A DNA stretch of 64,000 nucleotides from NCBI GenBank assembly GCA_030704615.1, contig CM060731.1:5392001-5456000 (forward strand), given 5' to 3'. Positions 10,755-21,116 of the stretch are shown in pieces. The notes under the pieces are model-generated. The model had not been told where the DNA came from, did no database searches, and worked only from the letters and a program-made list of their open reading frames with translations. The stretch is from Takakia lepidozioides. Lineage: Eukaryota; Streptophyta; Takakiopsida; Takakiales; Takakiaceae. The position numbers and the translations under genes are program-made. Position 1 is the stretch's first letter. Every line of letters begins with the position of its first letter.

Positions 10755-10940
10755 TATGAAGTCGATGAAGTCCGAGACTCTCGCATCAAGTATAAACGTT
10801 TTGAGTATTTTTTACATTTGAAAGGCTACGACATCAGCGAACGAATGTGGGAACCTTCATCCAATCTTGTCATTCCATCTGACAAAGACCAAGAGTTTCA
10901 TCAACGATATTCAGCTAAGCCCCGAGCTACACATCAATAA
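10755..10940 (+). pseudogene. Chromodomain at integrase C-terminus
   Basis: Residues YEVDEVRDSRIKYKR, then FEYFLHLKGYDISERMWEP and SSNLVIPSDKDQEFHQRY, match the chromodomain pattern (Y-EVE-I--SR, F-YLVKWKGYD-SE-TWEP--NL). It ends at the TAA near 10938-10940. Known: chromoviral integrases use this module to direct insertion into heterochromatin carrying methylated histone H3. The domain itself is unbroken in its own frame even though the rest of pol is decayed. Confidence 0.75.
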
Positions 10941-11019
10941 GACGTCACAAAGCGGGTGCACACGTCAATGACATCACGTCACGTCGGACCTGCCGCTGAC
11001 ACGACAAACGTCACGTCAG
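10941..11019 (+). promoter_or_regulatory. Cluster of ACGTCA boxes
   Basis: Within 79 bp the core ACGTCA occurs about five times (near 10942, 10962, 10976, 11009 and 11014), together with ATGACATCACGTCACG. ACGTCA is the recognition core of plant TGA-type bZIP factors. It could be an element enhancer or a tandem repeat. The run to 11170 beyond it has no gene. Confidence 0.35.
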
Positions 11020-11177
11020 TTTTGCCGAAAAATCAGTAAACATGAGTTAGGTGAAAAATATGCCACGTAGGTGGACCCGTTGTATTCCAATCGACACCTT
11101 GGCAAAATGAATGATTGTTGTATAATTAACTCCATTCCACCAATATTTGAGGTCATTTTTAAATCATTATTGTTAAA

Positions 11178-11915
11178 TTGGTGCGACCTCCAAATGGTGG
11201 TGGTCGCAGAATTTATCTTATTTTTAATAGTTGCGACCACCAGCAAAGAGGTTGTCGCAACATTTTTTATTTTTTTAATAGATGCGACACCATCATGGGT
11301 GGTCCGCATTTTTTCTTTTCTTAAACGTTGCGACCAGGCTACTGGCGGTCGCACAATTTTTATTTTATTTATAATAGGTGCGACCACCATCAGGGGGATG
11401 GTGACAACATTTTTCTAGTTTTTAATATTTGCGACCACCAGCATGGGGGTGGTCGCAGCATTTTTTTGTTTTTTTAATAGGTGCGACCACCAGTCAGAGG
11501 GTGGTTGCAAATTATTATTATTATTATTATTTTGTTTTGAAAAATATCTTTGTGACCACGAGCATAGGGGTGGTCGCAACATTTTTTTGTTTTATATTAG
11601 GTGCGACCACCAGCATGGGGGTGGTCGAAGATTTTTTTTTGTTTTTTTAATAGGTGCGACCACCAGCATGGGGGTGGTCGAAGAAATTTTCTGTTTTTTT
11701 AATAGGTGCGACCACCAGCAGGGGGTGGTCGCAACAATTTTTTATTTATTTATTTAATTTTAAAAAAAAAAATCTTTTATGACAACAACTGTGACCACGC
11801 AGGTGGTCGCAACTTTGTCTTTTTTTTAATATGTTGCTACCACCAGCAGAGAGGTGGTCGCAGCATTAAAAAAATAACATAACATAACGACTTTCCTCGT
11901 GCGACCTGAGCGGTC
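11178..11915 (+). repeat. Tandem array of hairpin units (GCGACCACC...GGTGGTCGC)
   Basis: About 13-14 units are spaced roughly 48-80 bp apart. Each has the form TGCGACCACC, a 6-10 base loop such as AGCATGGG, then GGTGGTCGCA, followed by a T-rich spacer (TTTTTTTGTTTTTTTAATAG). Unit starts are visible near 11180, 11233, 11282, 11330, 11378, 11430, 11484, 11552, 11601, 11655, 11706, 11788, 11833 and 11901. Units in the middle are the most alike; those at the edges are degenerate. Every unit can fold into a stem of about 10 bp. Not an LTR or known satellite that I recognise. Confidence 0.85.
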
Positions 11916-13800
11916 GCCACCTTGGATCTGATTCGTCGAGCGTGTGAGGCTTGGAGGCTGGAGGGTAGTATAAGGTGGTTCCAATGCCCTTCACTTCTTT
12001 TGTGGCAAACATTTTTGTGGCGAGTAAATGTTCTCTATTCCTTGAGCAAGAGTGTAAGCCCAAGAGGAGGGTGCAAACTTTTTGCTGTTGTGGCTTCCAC
12101 CAGAGCCACTGTAGTGTGAAAAGAAGGGGCTTGAATCCCCTTCTGGGTGATTCTAATCTGTCTACCCTCCTCCCCAGTTGAAGTCAAAGCAAAGGACGGA
12201 CGTTCTAAAATCTAGTGATCCAACCATCTTCACATGGCTGTGGATTTCCCTTATTCGTTCGTGATTCAGAGTTCATGCAATCCTCATCCACGCGGCGCAG
12301 AGGAAGAGAAGACATGGAATGGGGAGTTTTGATTGTTCTTGGCTCTTGGTTCTACTTTATACAACAGCCTTGCCTATGATCACAACGGCCAACTGCCCTG
12401 TCATGATCTTTTCTGTGATGCAACCAGCCCTATGACAAACGCTGAACACGACCCTTAATGTGAAGGCTCCCTTGAGCAGTGATACGTCGGAAGCCCCCTT
12501 TGTAATGGTGACACACAGATTTAGAGGAGGCAGCTCAGATCTGCCATGAACTCTGCAAGGGTCATTGGTCTCTTTCATTCAGATTCATGTTTTTTCTTCT
12601 TCTCCATCTTCCCTCCCTTCCCAAATTGGCCATCCCCCATCAACCCCCTTTTACTTGAGCATCTCTCCCCCTTCCCAAAATCCTTTTCTCTCTCTCTCTA
12701 ATCTTGGTCTACAGGTTCTCCTTCCTCAACAGTATCATATCTACCATGCACTGCATGCACAACTCAGCCAGGCATCCAGTGCACCCAGCCTTGAAATCAT
12801 CCTCGGTCACACAAGGCATAATCATCCCATTCATCAGTCTCTCTCTCTCTCTCTCCCTCTCTCACTCTCTCTCTCTCTCCTCTCTCTCTCTCTCCATTCC
12901 AAGTCCCAACCCTTTCACACTACCTTTTTCCAAAGAAGCCATTGCCCAACAGCTCTCAAGCTCAGCCTTTCTACAGGTTTCAGGTTTCAACCAAATACCC
13001 CCAACAGCCCTCTTTTTCCCTTCAAATGTGAACCTCAGTTGTTCATACCCTGAGACCATACTGGAAATCAGTTCCAAAACCAATCAGTGTCGGTGTTTGC
13101 TTCCCCATCCACATTATCCTTTCTCTCTGTTTTCAACAGTTCTAACTAACTACCTCACTCCTCTGGTGTTTTCAATCAGCCAAGCTAGTCTACATTGGTT
13201 CCAGTGTAATCAATACCCAGGGCAGCATTGTGTGCAGGTTCATAACACTGAAACAAAGAACAAGAATGAAGACAAACAGTGACCATTCTGATTCAGTGAC
13301 AAGCGTCCTCTCCTCTCCCTCCCCCCACTCATTTCTCTCCTACTGACACTATAACATCAGGGTGCATCCATCCTTTCCCTATCCTGGTTTAAGTCCCGAG
13401 TCTCCATTCCATTTCCAAAAACTTTTTCCTCCATCACATATTTCTACCCTCCTTCTCCTCTACTACCAAGAGCCAGTCCTAAATTCACACCAAACGATTT
13501 CTAAGTCACCATCCCAAAACCGAAGCCCACAGTCTACGAACTTATCTGTTTTATCCTCCATCGAAGCGGTGGATCTGCCTGCCAAGATGGCACCCCCCCT
13601 CACCATCGTCTGTCAGCAGCCACTTCAACCTATTCTCCTTGTCTTGATTCCAGTATTTATCATGCCATGATGGCTCCCTCTTCATCCTATGGAACATCCT
13701 GTGGCTTGCCAACTAAATACTCTATCTATCCTTCTATTCGTGCAATTCTTCTTCCCCTAAGAATTGACATGTTCCTTAGTAAGAAACCAAAAAGCAGCTA
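11916..13800. other. Gene-free region with pyrimidine-rich DNA and a (CT)n tract
   Basis: No coding similarity recognised on either strand. The plus strand is rich in C and T from about 12560 to 13700, with an interrupted CTCTCT microsatellite at 12838-12896 and a shorter one near 12690-12706. Such tracts are frequent in plant 5' leaders, but no start codon with a convincing protein follows. Confidence 0.5.
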
Positions 13801-13816
13801 TAAGCTTTGAGAACAG

Positions 13817-14040
13817 ATGTATGGAGCTACCAAGGGGCCTCGTAGGTACTCTGGAGCTGTGGGCACAATCGAGTTGGATGACTTTATCCGGAGTTCGACA
13901 ACTGGTGTGATTTTGCAGCAGATGCGCACATCCACAGCTATTCACCCCTTCATGGCGTGGAAGGGACTGTTCCACCATTGCATTGGAAGGCCCGCCTATG
14001 GACGATTACCACGAGTTCAGGCGAGGACATGAAGCGAGAT
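13817..14040 (+). pseudogene. Possible gag fragment
   Basis: Plus-strand pieces in two frames read ELDDFIRS and DNWCDFAADAH, then FMAWKGLFHH and DDYHEFRRGHEA. The spacing resembles the start of a retrotransposon Gag (a 'fenw...' helix, then a 'lEGpa...y' region). It ends against the LTR at 14120. It may belong to another copy of the methyltransferase element in the opposite orientation. The similarity is judged by eye only. Confidence 0.3.
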
Positions 14041-14119
14041 TGAGGAGTGGAGGATGTATTTTGGTCACCTGACTACATCTCCATTACTCGAGGCACGACG
14101 CGACCAGTAGTCTGCCACA

Positions 14120-14580
14120 ATAGTGATAAGAAAGCTAAAGACACACTGTTCACACAAGAAACATGAAATCCATCAACATCACTTTTTAAGATAATAGTCG
14201 AGCCAGGGGCACCCAAGCTATGGGGAGTCCACCCCACAACAACCTATATCCCTACATAAGCACACTCAGATTCTATAGCATGAAGGAGCTCTCGGTCGCG
14301 CAGGCTCATTCGAGAGAGATAGCTGCGCGACTGACGCTCTCGTGAAGATAAGACGGTTCAGGTGTCAAGCTCAAACTTGATACCTGACTTAAACACTTGA
14401 ACTAAATCCAAGTGTTAAATACAAAATAACTAGTTTTTATTCTAGTTAGTTTCACACTGTGTTTATTAACTTGACAGCTGTCGTGCGCATACATATCGCT
14501 ACACAACTACATACAACTACATATCAACATCGCGTCCAACCACACCACACATAGATGCACAATAAAGTAAGTCTGCCACA
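14120..14580 (-). repeat. Probable 3' LTR of the methyltransferase retroelement, copy 1
   Basis: On the minus strand the LTR would start TGTGGCAGACTTACTTTATT at 14580, directly after a purine tract. The first ~115 bp recur in inverted orientation at 19526-19606, as expected for a dispersed LTR. AATAAA-like signals lie near 14462. The far end is uncertain: the sequence TTGTGGCAGACT appears again at 14109-14120, so either the LTR ends there or a second LTR fragment begins. Confidence 0.5.
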
Positions 14581-14598
14581 ATCGCCCCCCCTAGCTGG
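14581..14598 (-). other. Polypurine tract of copy 1
   Basis: Minus-strand CCAGCTAGGGGGGGCGAT lies immediately upstream of the LTR start. The same GAGGGACCTA...CCAGCTAGG context occurs in copy 2 at about 52130-52150, which fixes the 3' end of the internal region in both copies. A G-run next to an LTR primes plus-strand DNA synthesis in LTR elements. Confidence 0.55.
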
Positions 14599-14853
14599 TG
14601 GATAGGTCCCTCTAACTCCAGATAGCTACAAGATAAAAAGATATAATGCCAGCCCGTACTAAGTCCTCTATCACTGGCCCTGTTGTACTCAAACTCTGTA
14701 GACCAAGAGGCCGGGTACAAGAGTAGCCCCATCGTTAGTCGCCGTCTTGCAATCTGTGAACTTGAGCCAGGATCTCTCGTGTGTTCAAAAGGTCTCCTAG
14801 AGTAGCTTGGCCTTGCATTTCTTGTTAGCCTCCCATGGTTGTATCCACTCCCA

Positions 14854-16543
14854 CTATCCAATGCAATGCAGACATAACCAATCCCCAACAGGGACCATCT
14901 CAAGAGGTGGAGTCAAGCTTCCCATATGCCATCCTCTAGAGCATCGATCACACACCAGCATGGTGGCTGCCCCTCTAGCAGACCCATACAACATGCACCT
15001 CAAACTTGCAGATACCACTGCCAGGTTTGGGTCAATCCTGCCATCGATATTCGGAAGGTGATATGGCGCACAATTACGCACATGGTCCTTCCAAGTTATG
15101 CCATCCCGACCCTCCAAGACCAAGACGCCTGAGGGCAAAACCTCTCGAACCCTCAAAATAACACGTCCTGCAGTCACATCCAATGTCGTAGGAGCAGTCT
15201 GCTGCAGATAGACATAGTCACTAGGGTTGAATCTCCGAATCCCAGGACGATAGCCCCCACCACGTATGGTAGCATACCTCAACGTATCACCATGTTGTGC
15301 AATGGCAAGGTTCTCGAAAGCCATGGGCATGACTTTCTTGAACAACTCTGTACGCTGCTCACATGCACGTGCCCACACGTCCGGATCGTCAAGGTTAAGA
15401 ACTGTAGCAGCTTCTCTGCGAATGGATGTAGGCAAATCCGGCTCTCGGCCAAAGAGAAGAAAGTATGGTGAGAAGGAGGCAAGTGATGCTTGCTTGCTGA
15501 ACCTGTAGCCCATGGCTAACCAGGGTAACTGAAGGTCCCAATCTCCTAGGTGTCCCTTCTGCAAGCCATACTTGCGCAAACCCCTCTTTATTGTTTGAAC
15601 AACTCTCTCTGCCAAGCCATCGGCCTCAGGATGATCCCGAGAAGTGGTGCGGTGGTCTATCAAGGCCTTGTCACACAAAGCCTGAAACTCCCCCAAAAAC
15701 TCTCTCCTTGGTCCGTGAGTACCTCAGCTGGAGCACGAATCGACTAAGCACACATCCAAGAATGCATACGCAGCTCCCTCACTAGCCTTATCAGGCAATG
15801 GAACCAATTCAATCCACTTGGAGAAGTGCTTCACCATCACCAACACGTACTTGTTGTGGCGCATGGTCAGTGGCAACGGCCCTGCGAAGTCAAGACTCCA
15901 CCTGTAGCCCAATCCCATGATCGGAAGAGGGTGCAATTGTGGAGTAGGGGCGTTGAATGAAGCACGCACCCTGTGACACACCATGCACCTAGCCACAAAT
16001 TGTTGCACCTCTGTGTGCATACCACGCCACCAATACTGCCCCTGCAGTAAGACTATGAGTGCGTCGTACCCCAAAATGCCCCAACTCCTCATGGGCATGC
16101 CGCACTAACCGTGCCCGCTGTGTTGGGTGAGGCACAATCCTCACTCGACCATCCTCCCACACTCGGAGCAGGTGTGTCCCCTCCCACTTGAACCTCTTGG
16201 CTCGTTGTAGGATCCGATCCCTCTCCTTGGCAGTCACAGTGACTGCATTGTCTCCAGTGCGGAGGTAGTCCAACACAACTGAATCCTCATGTATATCTTT
16301 GGCGCCACCTTGCTCATTGCTGGCCTCAGGGTCCTCAGACACTTGATCTACAATAATCCATGTTGCAGGTCTAACCTGGCCTTTCGCTGCTAAGATACAC
16401 AGAAATGCAGATGCATGCCATCCGGGCACCATATCCTCGTCCATCTCACCATGCCACCGAGCTCCAGTGTCATCCTGCTGGCTCATGCATGGATTGCGAC
16501 TCAACCCATCTGCATTGCGATTGACCAAACCCAGTCGATGCAT
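14854..16543 (-). pseudogene. Integrase with C-terminal PHD finger (copy 1)
   Basis: Three blocks. 16543-15989 holds the spacer and the zinc-binding N-terminal region (VRHAHEELGHFGVRRTH). 16098-15724 holds CMVCHRVRASF, then the core RWSLDFAGPLPLTMRHNKYV (first Asp). 15696-14854 continues with DHRTTSRDHPEADGLAERVV (third acidic residue), FSPYFLLFGREPDLP, a beta-rich C-terminal domain and finally a PHD finger. Frameshifts lie at about 16050 and 15710, and the second catalytic Asp region falls in the latter. Role: inserts the element cDNA into the genome. The extra PHD module suggests chromatin-guided targeting (inference). Confidence 0.85.
14863..14997 (-). other. PHD finger module (copy 1)
   Basis: Forty-five residues: CMLYGSARGAATMLVCDRCS followed by RGWHMGSLTPPLEMVP and VGDWLCLHC. 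The CDRC...WH...LTPPL...P.G.W.C..C pattern is the PHD consensus (Cys4-His-Cys3). Two zinc ligands are replaced here (Tyr at the second Cys, Ser at the Cys after WHMG). Copy 2 retains Cys at both positions. PHD fingers read histone H3 tails. Confidence 0.8.
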
Positions 16544-16882
16544 AACCTGAAAGTCATATTCTTGAAGGATGAGTGCCTACCATGCAAGCTTCCCCGTAAG
16601 CTTGTCTGACTCCATCAACCACTTGAGTGGTTGGTGATCCGTGACAAGGGTGAAGAGATTGCCATATAGATAGCACCTGAAGTGTGCCACGGCCCACACT
16701 GCAGCTAAGCATTCTCCCTCATATGAGCTATACTTAGACTCTGCAGCATTGTTCGAGCAGCTAGCATAAGCCACTACGAACTCTCTTCCTTCATCATCCA
16801 TCTGTGTGAGCACCGCTCCAAGCCCCAGCATGCTCCAATCTGTATGCAGCTGAAAAGGACGCCCCCTGATAGGTCGTCTCAA
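16544..16882 (-). pseudogene. RNase H (copy 1)
   Basis: Frame 16882-16577 contains FQLHTDWSMLGLGAVLTQMD (first catalytic Asp), SKYSSYEGECLAAVWAVAHF (catalytic Glu region) and LFTLVTDHQPLKWLMES (third Asp). This is the retrotransposon RNase H used to degrade RNA in the hybrid. The equivalent VTDHQPLKW position in copy 2 is where the 9 kb DNA transposon landed. The frame breaks at 16577 (LTGKLAW stop) before the integrase. Confidence 0.85.
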
Positions 16883-17850
16883 GATGAACGCCGAGGTCAG
16901 CCTTGCCTTGAGCTCTTGAAAAGCTTGTTCTTGCTCGTCTTCCCTGCCACTCCTGGTCCACCTTGGTCAGTTTGGTTAGAGCCTTTGCAATGGTACTAAA
17001 TCCCTTAACAAACCGTCTATAATAGTTTGCTAACCCCATGAAAGCTCGAACTCGGCTCACATTCGTGGGGCGTGGAATCTGTGCAATGGACTCTACCTTA
17101 GTCTGTTGTACCCCCAATCCTCCAGGATATATCATGTGACCCAGATACTCAATCTGGTTGTGGAAAAACTTGCACTTTCCCGGATGTAACTTCAATCCGT
17201 GCGTCCTCAAGCGCTCAAATACCCCCTGAAGGTGTCTCTCATGCTCCTCCACCGTAGCACTAAAGATGATGATGTCATCTATGTAGCACCGAGCAAACTC
17301 CACCCCTGCTAGAATCCTGTCCATGACTCTTTGAAACTCTGCAGGAGCGTTTTTAAGCCCAAATGGTAAGAACTGCCACTGGTATAGGCAATCCTTCCCG
17401 TGCTCATTGATCCCCCAGAATGTCGTCTTCTGCTTATCCGCCTCCTTGATCGGCAACTGGTGATGTCCGGATCGTAAATCCAAAGTGCTAAAGACCTTGG
17501 CATGCCCAATGGCATCAAAGATCTCCTCTGGTGTCGGCATAACATACCTATCGGACTTGGTCTGACGATTTACAGGCCGGTAATCACCGCACATACGTCT
17601 CTCCGTCCAATTGCCATAGACATCCTTCTTGGCTGGCATCACTGTGGCTGAAGCATACTCTCCCCCAGATAGCTCCACCAAACCAGCCTCCCAAAGGTCC
17701 TGAGTTCTCATCTGAATCAAGGACCTCTCCATATCACTGTATCTATAGGGTCTCCGAAAGATTGGCGTGTAGCCAATTCAATGCGAATCTCTTGACCCTT
17801 CAGTGCTCCTAAGTCCTTCAAACTGAAGGCAAAGCAGTTCTTGTAAGCCC
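16794..17850 (-). pseudogene. Reverse transcriptase (copy 1)
   Basis: A 312-residue frame from 17732, plus an upstream frameshifted piece (LKDLGALKGQEIRIELA, nt ~17770-17850). Motifs: GEYASATVMPAKKDVYGNW, MCGDYRPVNRQTKSDRY, FSTLDLRSGHHQLPIKEADK (first catalytic Asp), FLPFGLKNAPAEFQRVMDRI, and the catalytic box YIDDIIIF. The thumb runs through GHMIYPGGLGVQQ and RAFMGLANYYRRFVKGF. Typical Ty3/gypsy RT. After about 16960 the frame is lost and RNase H continues in another frame. Confidence 0.9.
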
Positions 17851-17980
17851 TCAAGAACCGCCGTATACGTCGTCTCTCTCCTCCGGTGACTATAGGTCCA
17901 ACATCAGGCTCCCAGTTGTCCTCCGTGACTGCAACCTTGAGTCCAGCTGGCTTAGAGGTAGAAGACGCGTCTCGTGGTTG

Positions 17981-19506
17981 CTATGCTGCAACCTCTTGAG
18001 CAGTGACCACTGCCTCCTCTGTCAATGACAATGTCTCATCCTGCCCCATCATCCCATCCTTGAGGACCTCCTCAACCCGAGAAAAATCCCCAACCTGATC
18101 CATCACCGCCGCCTTGGCTGCCAACTCCTTCTGAACCTCGAGCACCTCCCACGTGTGCCATGGATGCGGCCTGCACCTCGTGGTCCTCACCTGCTCGCCC
18201 CCACTCGCTGCCTGTACCGTCTCGGTAGGCGGGGAGACCATGAAGGGAAGTGTACTCTGTACTCTGCGCTGCTCAGCCATAGCCAAGCTGATAATCCAGG
18301 TCAAGCAATTGAGATCCATTGCTTGCCCCAACACCTGACGACGTGATGCCTCAGAAAGAGATGACACCGCCGTGGTACCAGTGGTAAAACCCATCGCTCG
18401 CTCGCGCTCGTCAGCATTGGGCTCCACTAATTGTTGTAATTGACTATCCCACAAGAGGCCAGATCCACCATCCCGAAAAGCATGGGATCCTGGGAAACTG
18501 AGCAGTGTAGGTAATGCTGCTCGTGGTTGATTCACCCTGTTGACCACTGCCAAAGGCGAACGGTCATCGTGTCTCACACGTTGAGACTGCCTCCCTGTGT
18601 CCAAAATGCTATCCACTGTGAGGTGTGCTGGTCGCTGTACCCCATCAAATGCACGCTTGAGCAGTGCGGGTGGCATCAAGTTAGTCCACCATAGCCGTGG
18701 ACGATGAGCCCGTGACCCCACTGCAGCTGCATCCAGCAACACTGCTGACCCAAGCCACGACCGGACTTGATGCACACTGGCCATCACCCTGGCCCAAGAA
18801 TCACCCATCAGTGGCACATTCTCCAAGATGTATGCTGGAGATACAACTTGATGAAGCTGCAAGTGGTGCAAAACCCGCATCATCTCCCAAAACAAACCCG
18901 TCCTTGAGTCTCGCAATCCATTGCCATGCCCGACTGATGAATGCCCTTGGCAGGGCCAACCTGCCACTACCAGATCAATGGAGCCAACCTGCTCCAAATC
19001 CTGCGCCCCCAGCAACGAAATGTCTGCTGGCAAGGCTTGTTGGTATCCATGCACTGCAGACACTGGCAACAAATCAAGGTACTGCTGTACCAACTGAGCA
19101 ACATGGCGCAGTGAGACGCGTCGTGCAATCTCATCCCTCTCCACTGCAGGTAACGTCAAACTCGTACACCTGCCTGTAGTACTGCAACTAATCCAGTGCT
19201 GATCCTGCCAAACAAGTCCAGAAGACATATGCCTTTATGCGGGCATTGCCACATAAGAGGTGTGGTGTCCAATGGTGACAACTGAGGTGGTCTTGGTGCA
19301 ATCACCGCACTCTCCACTTCTCCTGACGGTACGAAGGCCTCTACCCAGGCTTGTTGTACCCGTCCATCAGCAGCCTGCTGCAAATCCTTGCTCGTACCCC
19401 ACAATGGAGTGTGAGCAACCATGGCAGACAACTCCACCGTACCATGCATGTCATCCTGCTCTGCTGAAGGTGGCACATCCTCTGCATGGGCATTGCCTTC
19501 CAGCAA
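17981..19506 (-). pseudogene. C5 cytosine DNA methyltransferase within pol (copy 1)
   Basis: Two overlapping frames joined by a frameshift near 19140-19165. Frame 19506-19156 gives the linker and motif I (ICLLDLFGRISTGLVAVLQAG). Frame 19228-17981 (415 aa) gives VERDEIARR (motif II), the catalytic loop VVAGWPCQGHS with Cys93 (nt 18950-18952), ILENVP (motif VI, catalytic Glu), AHRPRLWWTN (motif VIII), and ERERAMGF ... RRQVLGQAMDLN (motifs IX-X). The catalytic Cys and Glu are intact. The family transfers a methyl group from S-adenosylmethionine to C5 of cytosine in DNA. A tail of ~85 residues (EVQKELAAK...VEEVLKDGM) links to RT. Motif I has Arg where Gly/Ala is usual. Not a host gene: its position between element domains is the same in both copies. 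Confidence 0.85.
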
Positions 19507-19525
19507 CTCTCCAGCAACTTCTAGC

Positions 19526-19606
19526 AGACTACTTTATTGTGCATCTATGTGTGGTGTGGTTTGGACAGCGATGTAGTTGTGTAGCGATATGTATGCGCAC
19601 GACATC
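19526..19606 (+). repeat. LTR fragment, inverted relative to copy 1 LTR
   Basis: The plus strand reads GCAGACTACTTTATTGTGCA, then CTATGTGTGGTGTGGTTTGG, and so on to GCGATATGTATGCGCACGAC. This matches the reverse complement of 14462-14580 with a small internal deletion. It lies exactly where copy 1 loses homology with copy 2, so a second element or a rearrangement broke the 5' half here. Confidence 0.65.
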
Positions 19607-19719
19607 TTCAACAGTTTCATGCTTCTTTTGCTTTAACTGTTGTAAACTCCCATACACTTCATCCTCAGTTTTGCTTGTCCTGAACCTATTTTGGAACGCT
19701 GTACTAAGGCCATTCCAGG

Positions 19720-20754
19720 TTAGGAAATGATTATCAGGGAATCTTGCATACCATTCACTTGCTTTCTTGATAAGTGAACAATGAACAGTCTCATCTTGGC
19801 ATCATCGCCATTCTCATTGTTCACAATACACATGTGTTCAAATTGGCTGATGTGTACATCAGGATCCCCTTTCCCTGCATATATTGGAAAATGTGGTTTT
19901 GCCCGTGTTGGAGGTACCTCCATCTGTGGCCCGACACCCTACCCACTGACAGGTGCTGGTCCTCCTGTTGTTGTTGGTCCTTGAGGACCTGTTGTTGTAG
20001 TGGTGGAACTCCCACCGAGTATTGGCCCTTGAGCACTCCCTGCTACTGGCCCATCTATACTTAGAGTATTCCCAGCTCCAGTTGCACTACTTCCCACACT
20101 CCCTGTCCTCCCAGAGCCAGATCCAAGCTACCCGCCTGATCCCCCTGAGCCAACACCTTCGTTGGCCTGTGATTCAAGTGCTCCACTTGATCCAGGTCCA
20201 ACAGGTTGGGATGTCTTGGTTGTAGTCTCAACCTCAACTGTTGGGTCTACTTCTTCATACTCCTCATCTTCCAAATTCTTCTCTCTGTTTTCATCTTCCA
20301 AGTTCTTCTCCTGGTTTTCTTCTTCTTTACTCATGTAACTCAATTGCAATGGTGTTGGAGAGTCTGAACTCTCCGTTGGCTCTGCCACATCTTCCTCTCC
20401 TTCTTTATCTTGTAATTCAGAAGCTGGAGTTCCTGCCTTTGGTGTCCCATGCCAACTCTTATCAAAGATTTCCGTCAAATCTTTTATCAAGGGATGTACC
20501 TCAGATCTCTCCCCTCGTGGCTGATCTTCTTCCTGTACCAAATCCCTTAATCTTTCTTGTAAAGAATAAGAAGGTGTGGCATCCAACTCCGGTTCTTCCG
20601 GTATGGGTGATGTACTCTTTGATCTTAATGGTGTGAAGACAAATGATTTCCCTATGTCTATTCCCCTCTCCCAAAGATATGGATAATTAGCTTTCAAATA
20701 ACTTTCTCTCTTCGCTGAATATCTGTGGAGTCTAGCTTCCCTTTCATCACTCAT
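19720..20754 (-). pseudogene. Gag-like ORF remnant, unknown family
   Basis: Frame 20754-20128 (208 aa): MSDEREARLHRYSAKRESYL, then ANYPYLWERGIDIGKSFVFT, an acidic repeat (KNLEDENREKNLEDE), and a Gly/Ser tail. Frames 20036-19821 and 19923-19720 continue with PTRAKPHFPIYAGKGDPDVH and ISQFEHMCIVNNENGDDAKM, which looks like the start of a retrotransposon Gag capsid (F..Y.GKGDP..HI..FE). I read these as one protein with a frameshift and a stop. Its order is opposite to what would serve the methyltransferase element, so it probably belongs to a different element. Function beyond Gag-like is unknown. Confidence 0.5.
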
Positions 20755-21116
20755 GTCCCATGTTTTTCTTTAATGAGGTAATAACCAAAACTCTCTTCTA
20801 TAGTATCTCTCATATATGCCCGGGTTTCTTTCCAGCTTCAATGCACCCTTGGCTACACTAGAAGTCTCTGTTACCATATAACCATATGGCAAGCACGTCT
20901 GAAAAGCTGTTCTTGGTATCAGTTTGATCCATAGGATATCCTTAGGAATTCAATTCTTTACCGGTACCAGTTCCTCATGCATATGAGTGTAAACATTCAC
21001 CTTCCGTTCCTCCCAACCTTCAAACTCTACTCGTTTAATGGATAGCAATGCTATCACATAAACCAGTGTTGGTAACCAACTTGCTCTCCCTCTATAGGCC
21101 ACTTGATAAATCTTTA

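Larger units (their letters stand above)
6459..10940 (+). mobile_element. Decayed Ty3/gypsy chromovirus-like element (5' LTR to chromodomain)
   Basis: Seen in order on the plus strand: LTR, gag with a CCHC knuckle, protease, RT (part of it inverted), RNase H, integrase and a terminal chromodomain. That order defines Ty3/gypsy, and the chromodomain places it with chromoviruses. The gag resembles the Tf1/sushi type by eye. Many stops and frameshifts are present, and the 3' LTR is absent. A different family from the methyltransferase-bearing elements at 14-19 and 36-52 kb. Confidence 0.85.
14120..19530 (-). mobile_element. Ty3/gypsy element with C5 DNA methyltransferase and PHD finger, copy 1
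   Basis: Seen on the minus strand from high to low coordinates: linker, C5-methyltransferase, RT, RNase H, integrase, PHD finger, polypurine tract, LTR. Domain order and sequence match copy 2 at 36.5-52.1 kb (roughly 85% by eye in the integrase). The 5' part (gag, protease, 5' LTR) is missing: at about 19526 the element is cut by an inverted LTR scrap. About five frameshifts break pol, yet long stretches stay open. Known: methyltransferase-carrying retrotransposons have been reported in charophytes and dinoflagellates. Inferred: a dead copy of a family that carried this layout when active. Confidence 0.85.

Noticed and set aside
11429-11757. Open frames across the hairpin satellite as proteins
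   Set aside because: They arise only because the unit lacks stops in some frames; residues simply repeat the unit (GATTSMGVV).
11178-11915. CRISPR-like array
   Set aside because: Eukaryotic context, degenerate units with low-complexity T-rich spacers, no cas genes; it is a hairpin satellite.
12565-13282. Ser/Leu-rich plus-strand frames over the CT tract as genes
   Set aside because: Composition is that of the pyrimidine microsatellite; no domain or consistent start or splice signals.
17981-19506. Methyltransferase read as a host DNMT/CMT gene
   Set aside because: It has no introns or regulatory N-terminal domains, is flanked by RT in the same order in two separate copies, and shares their decay.
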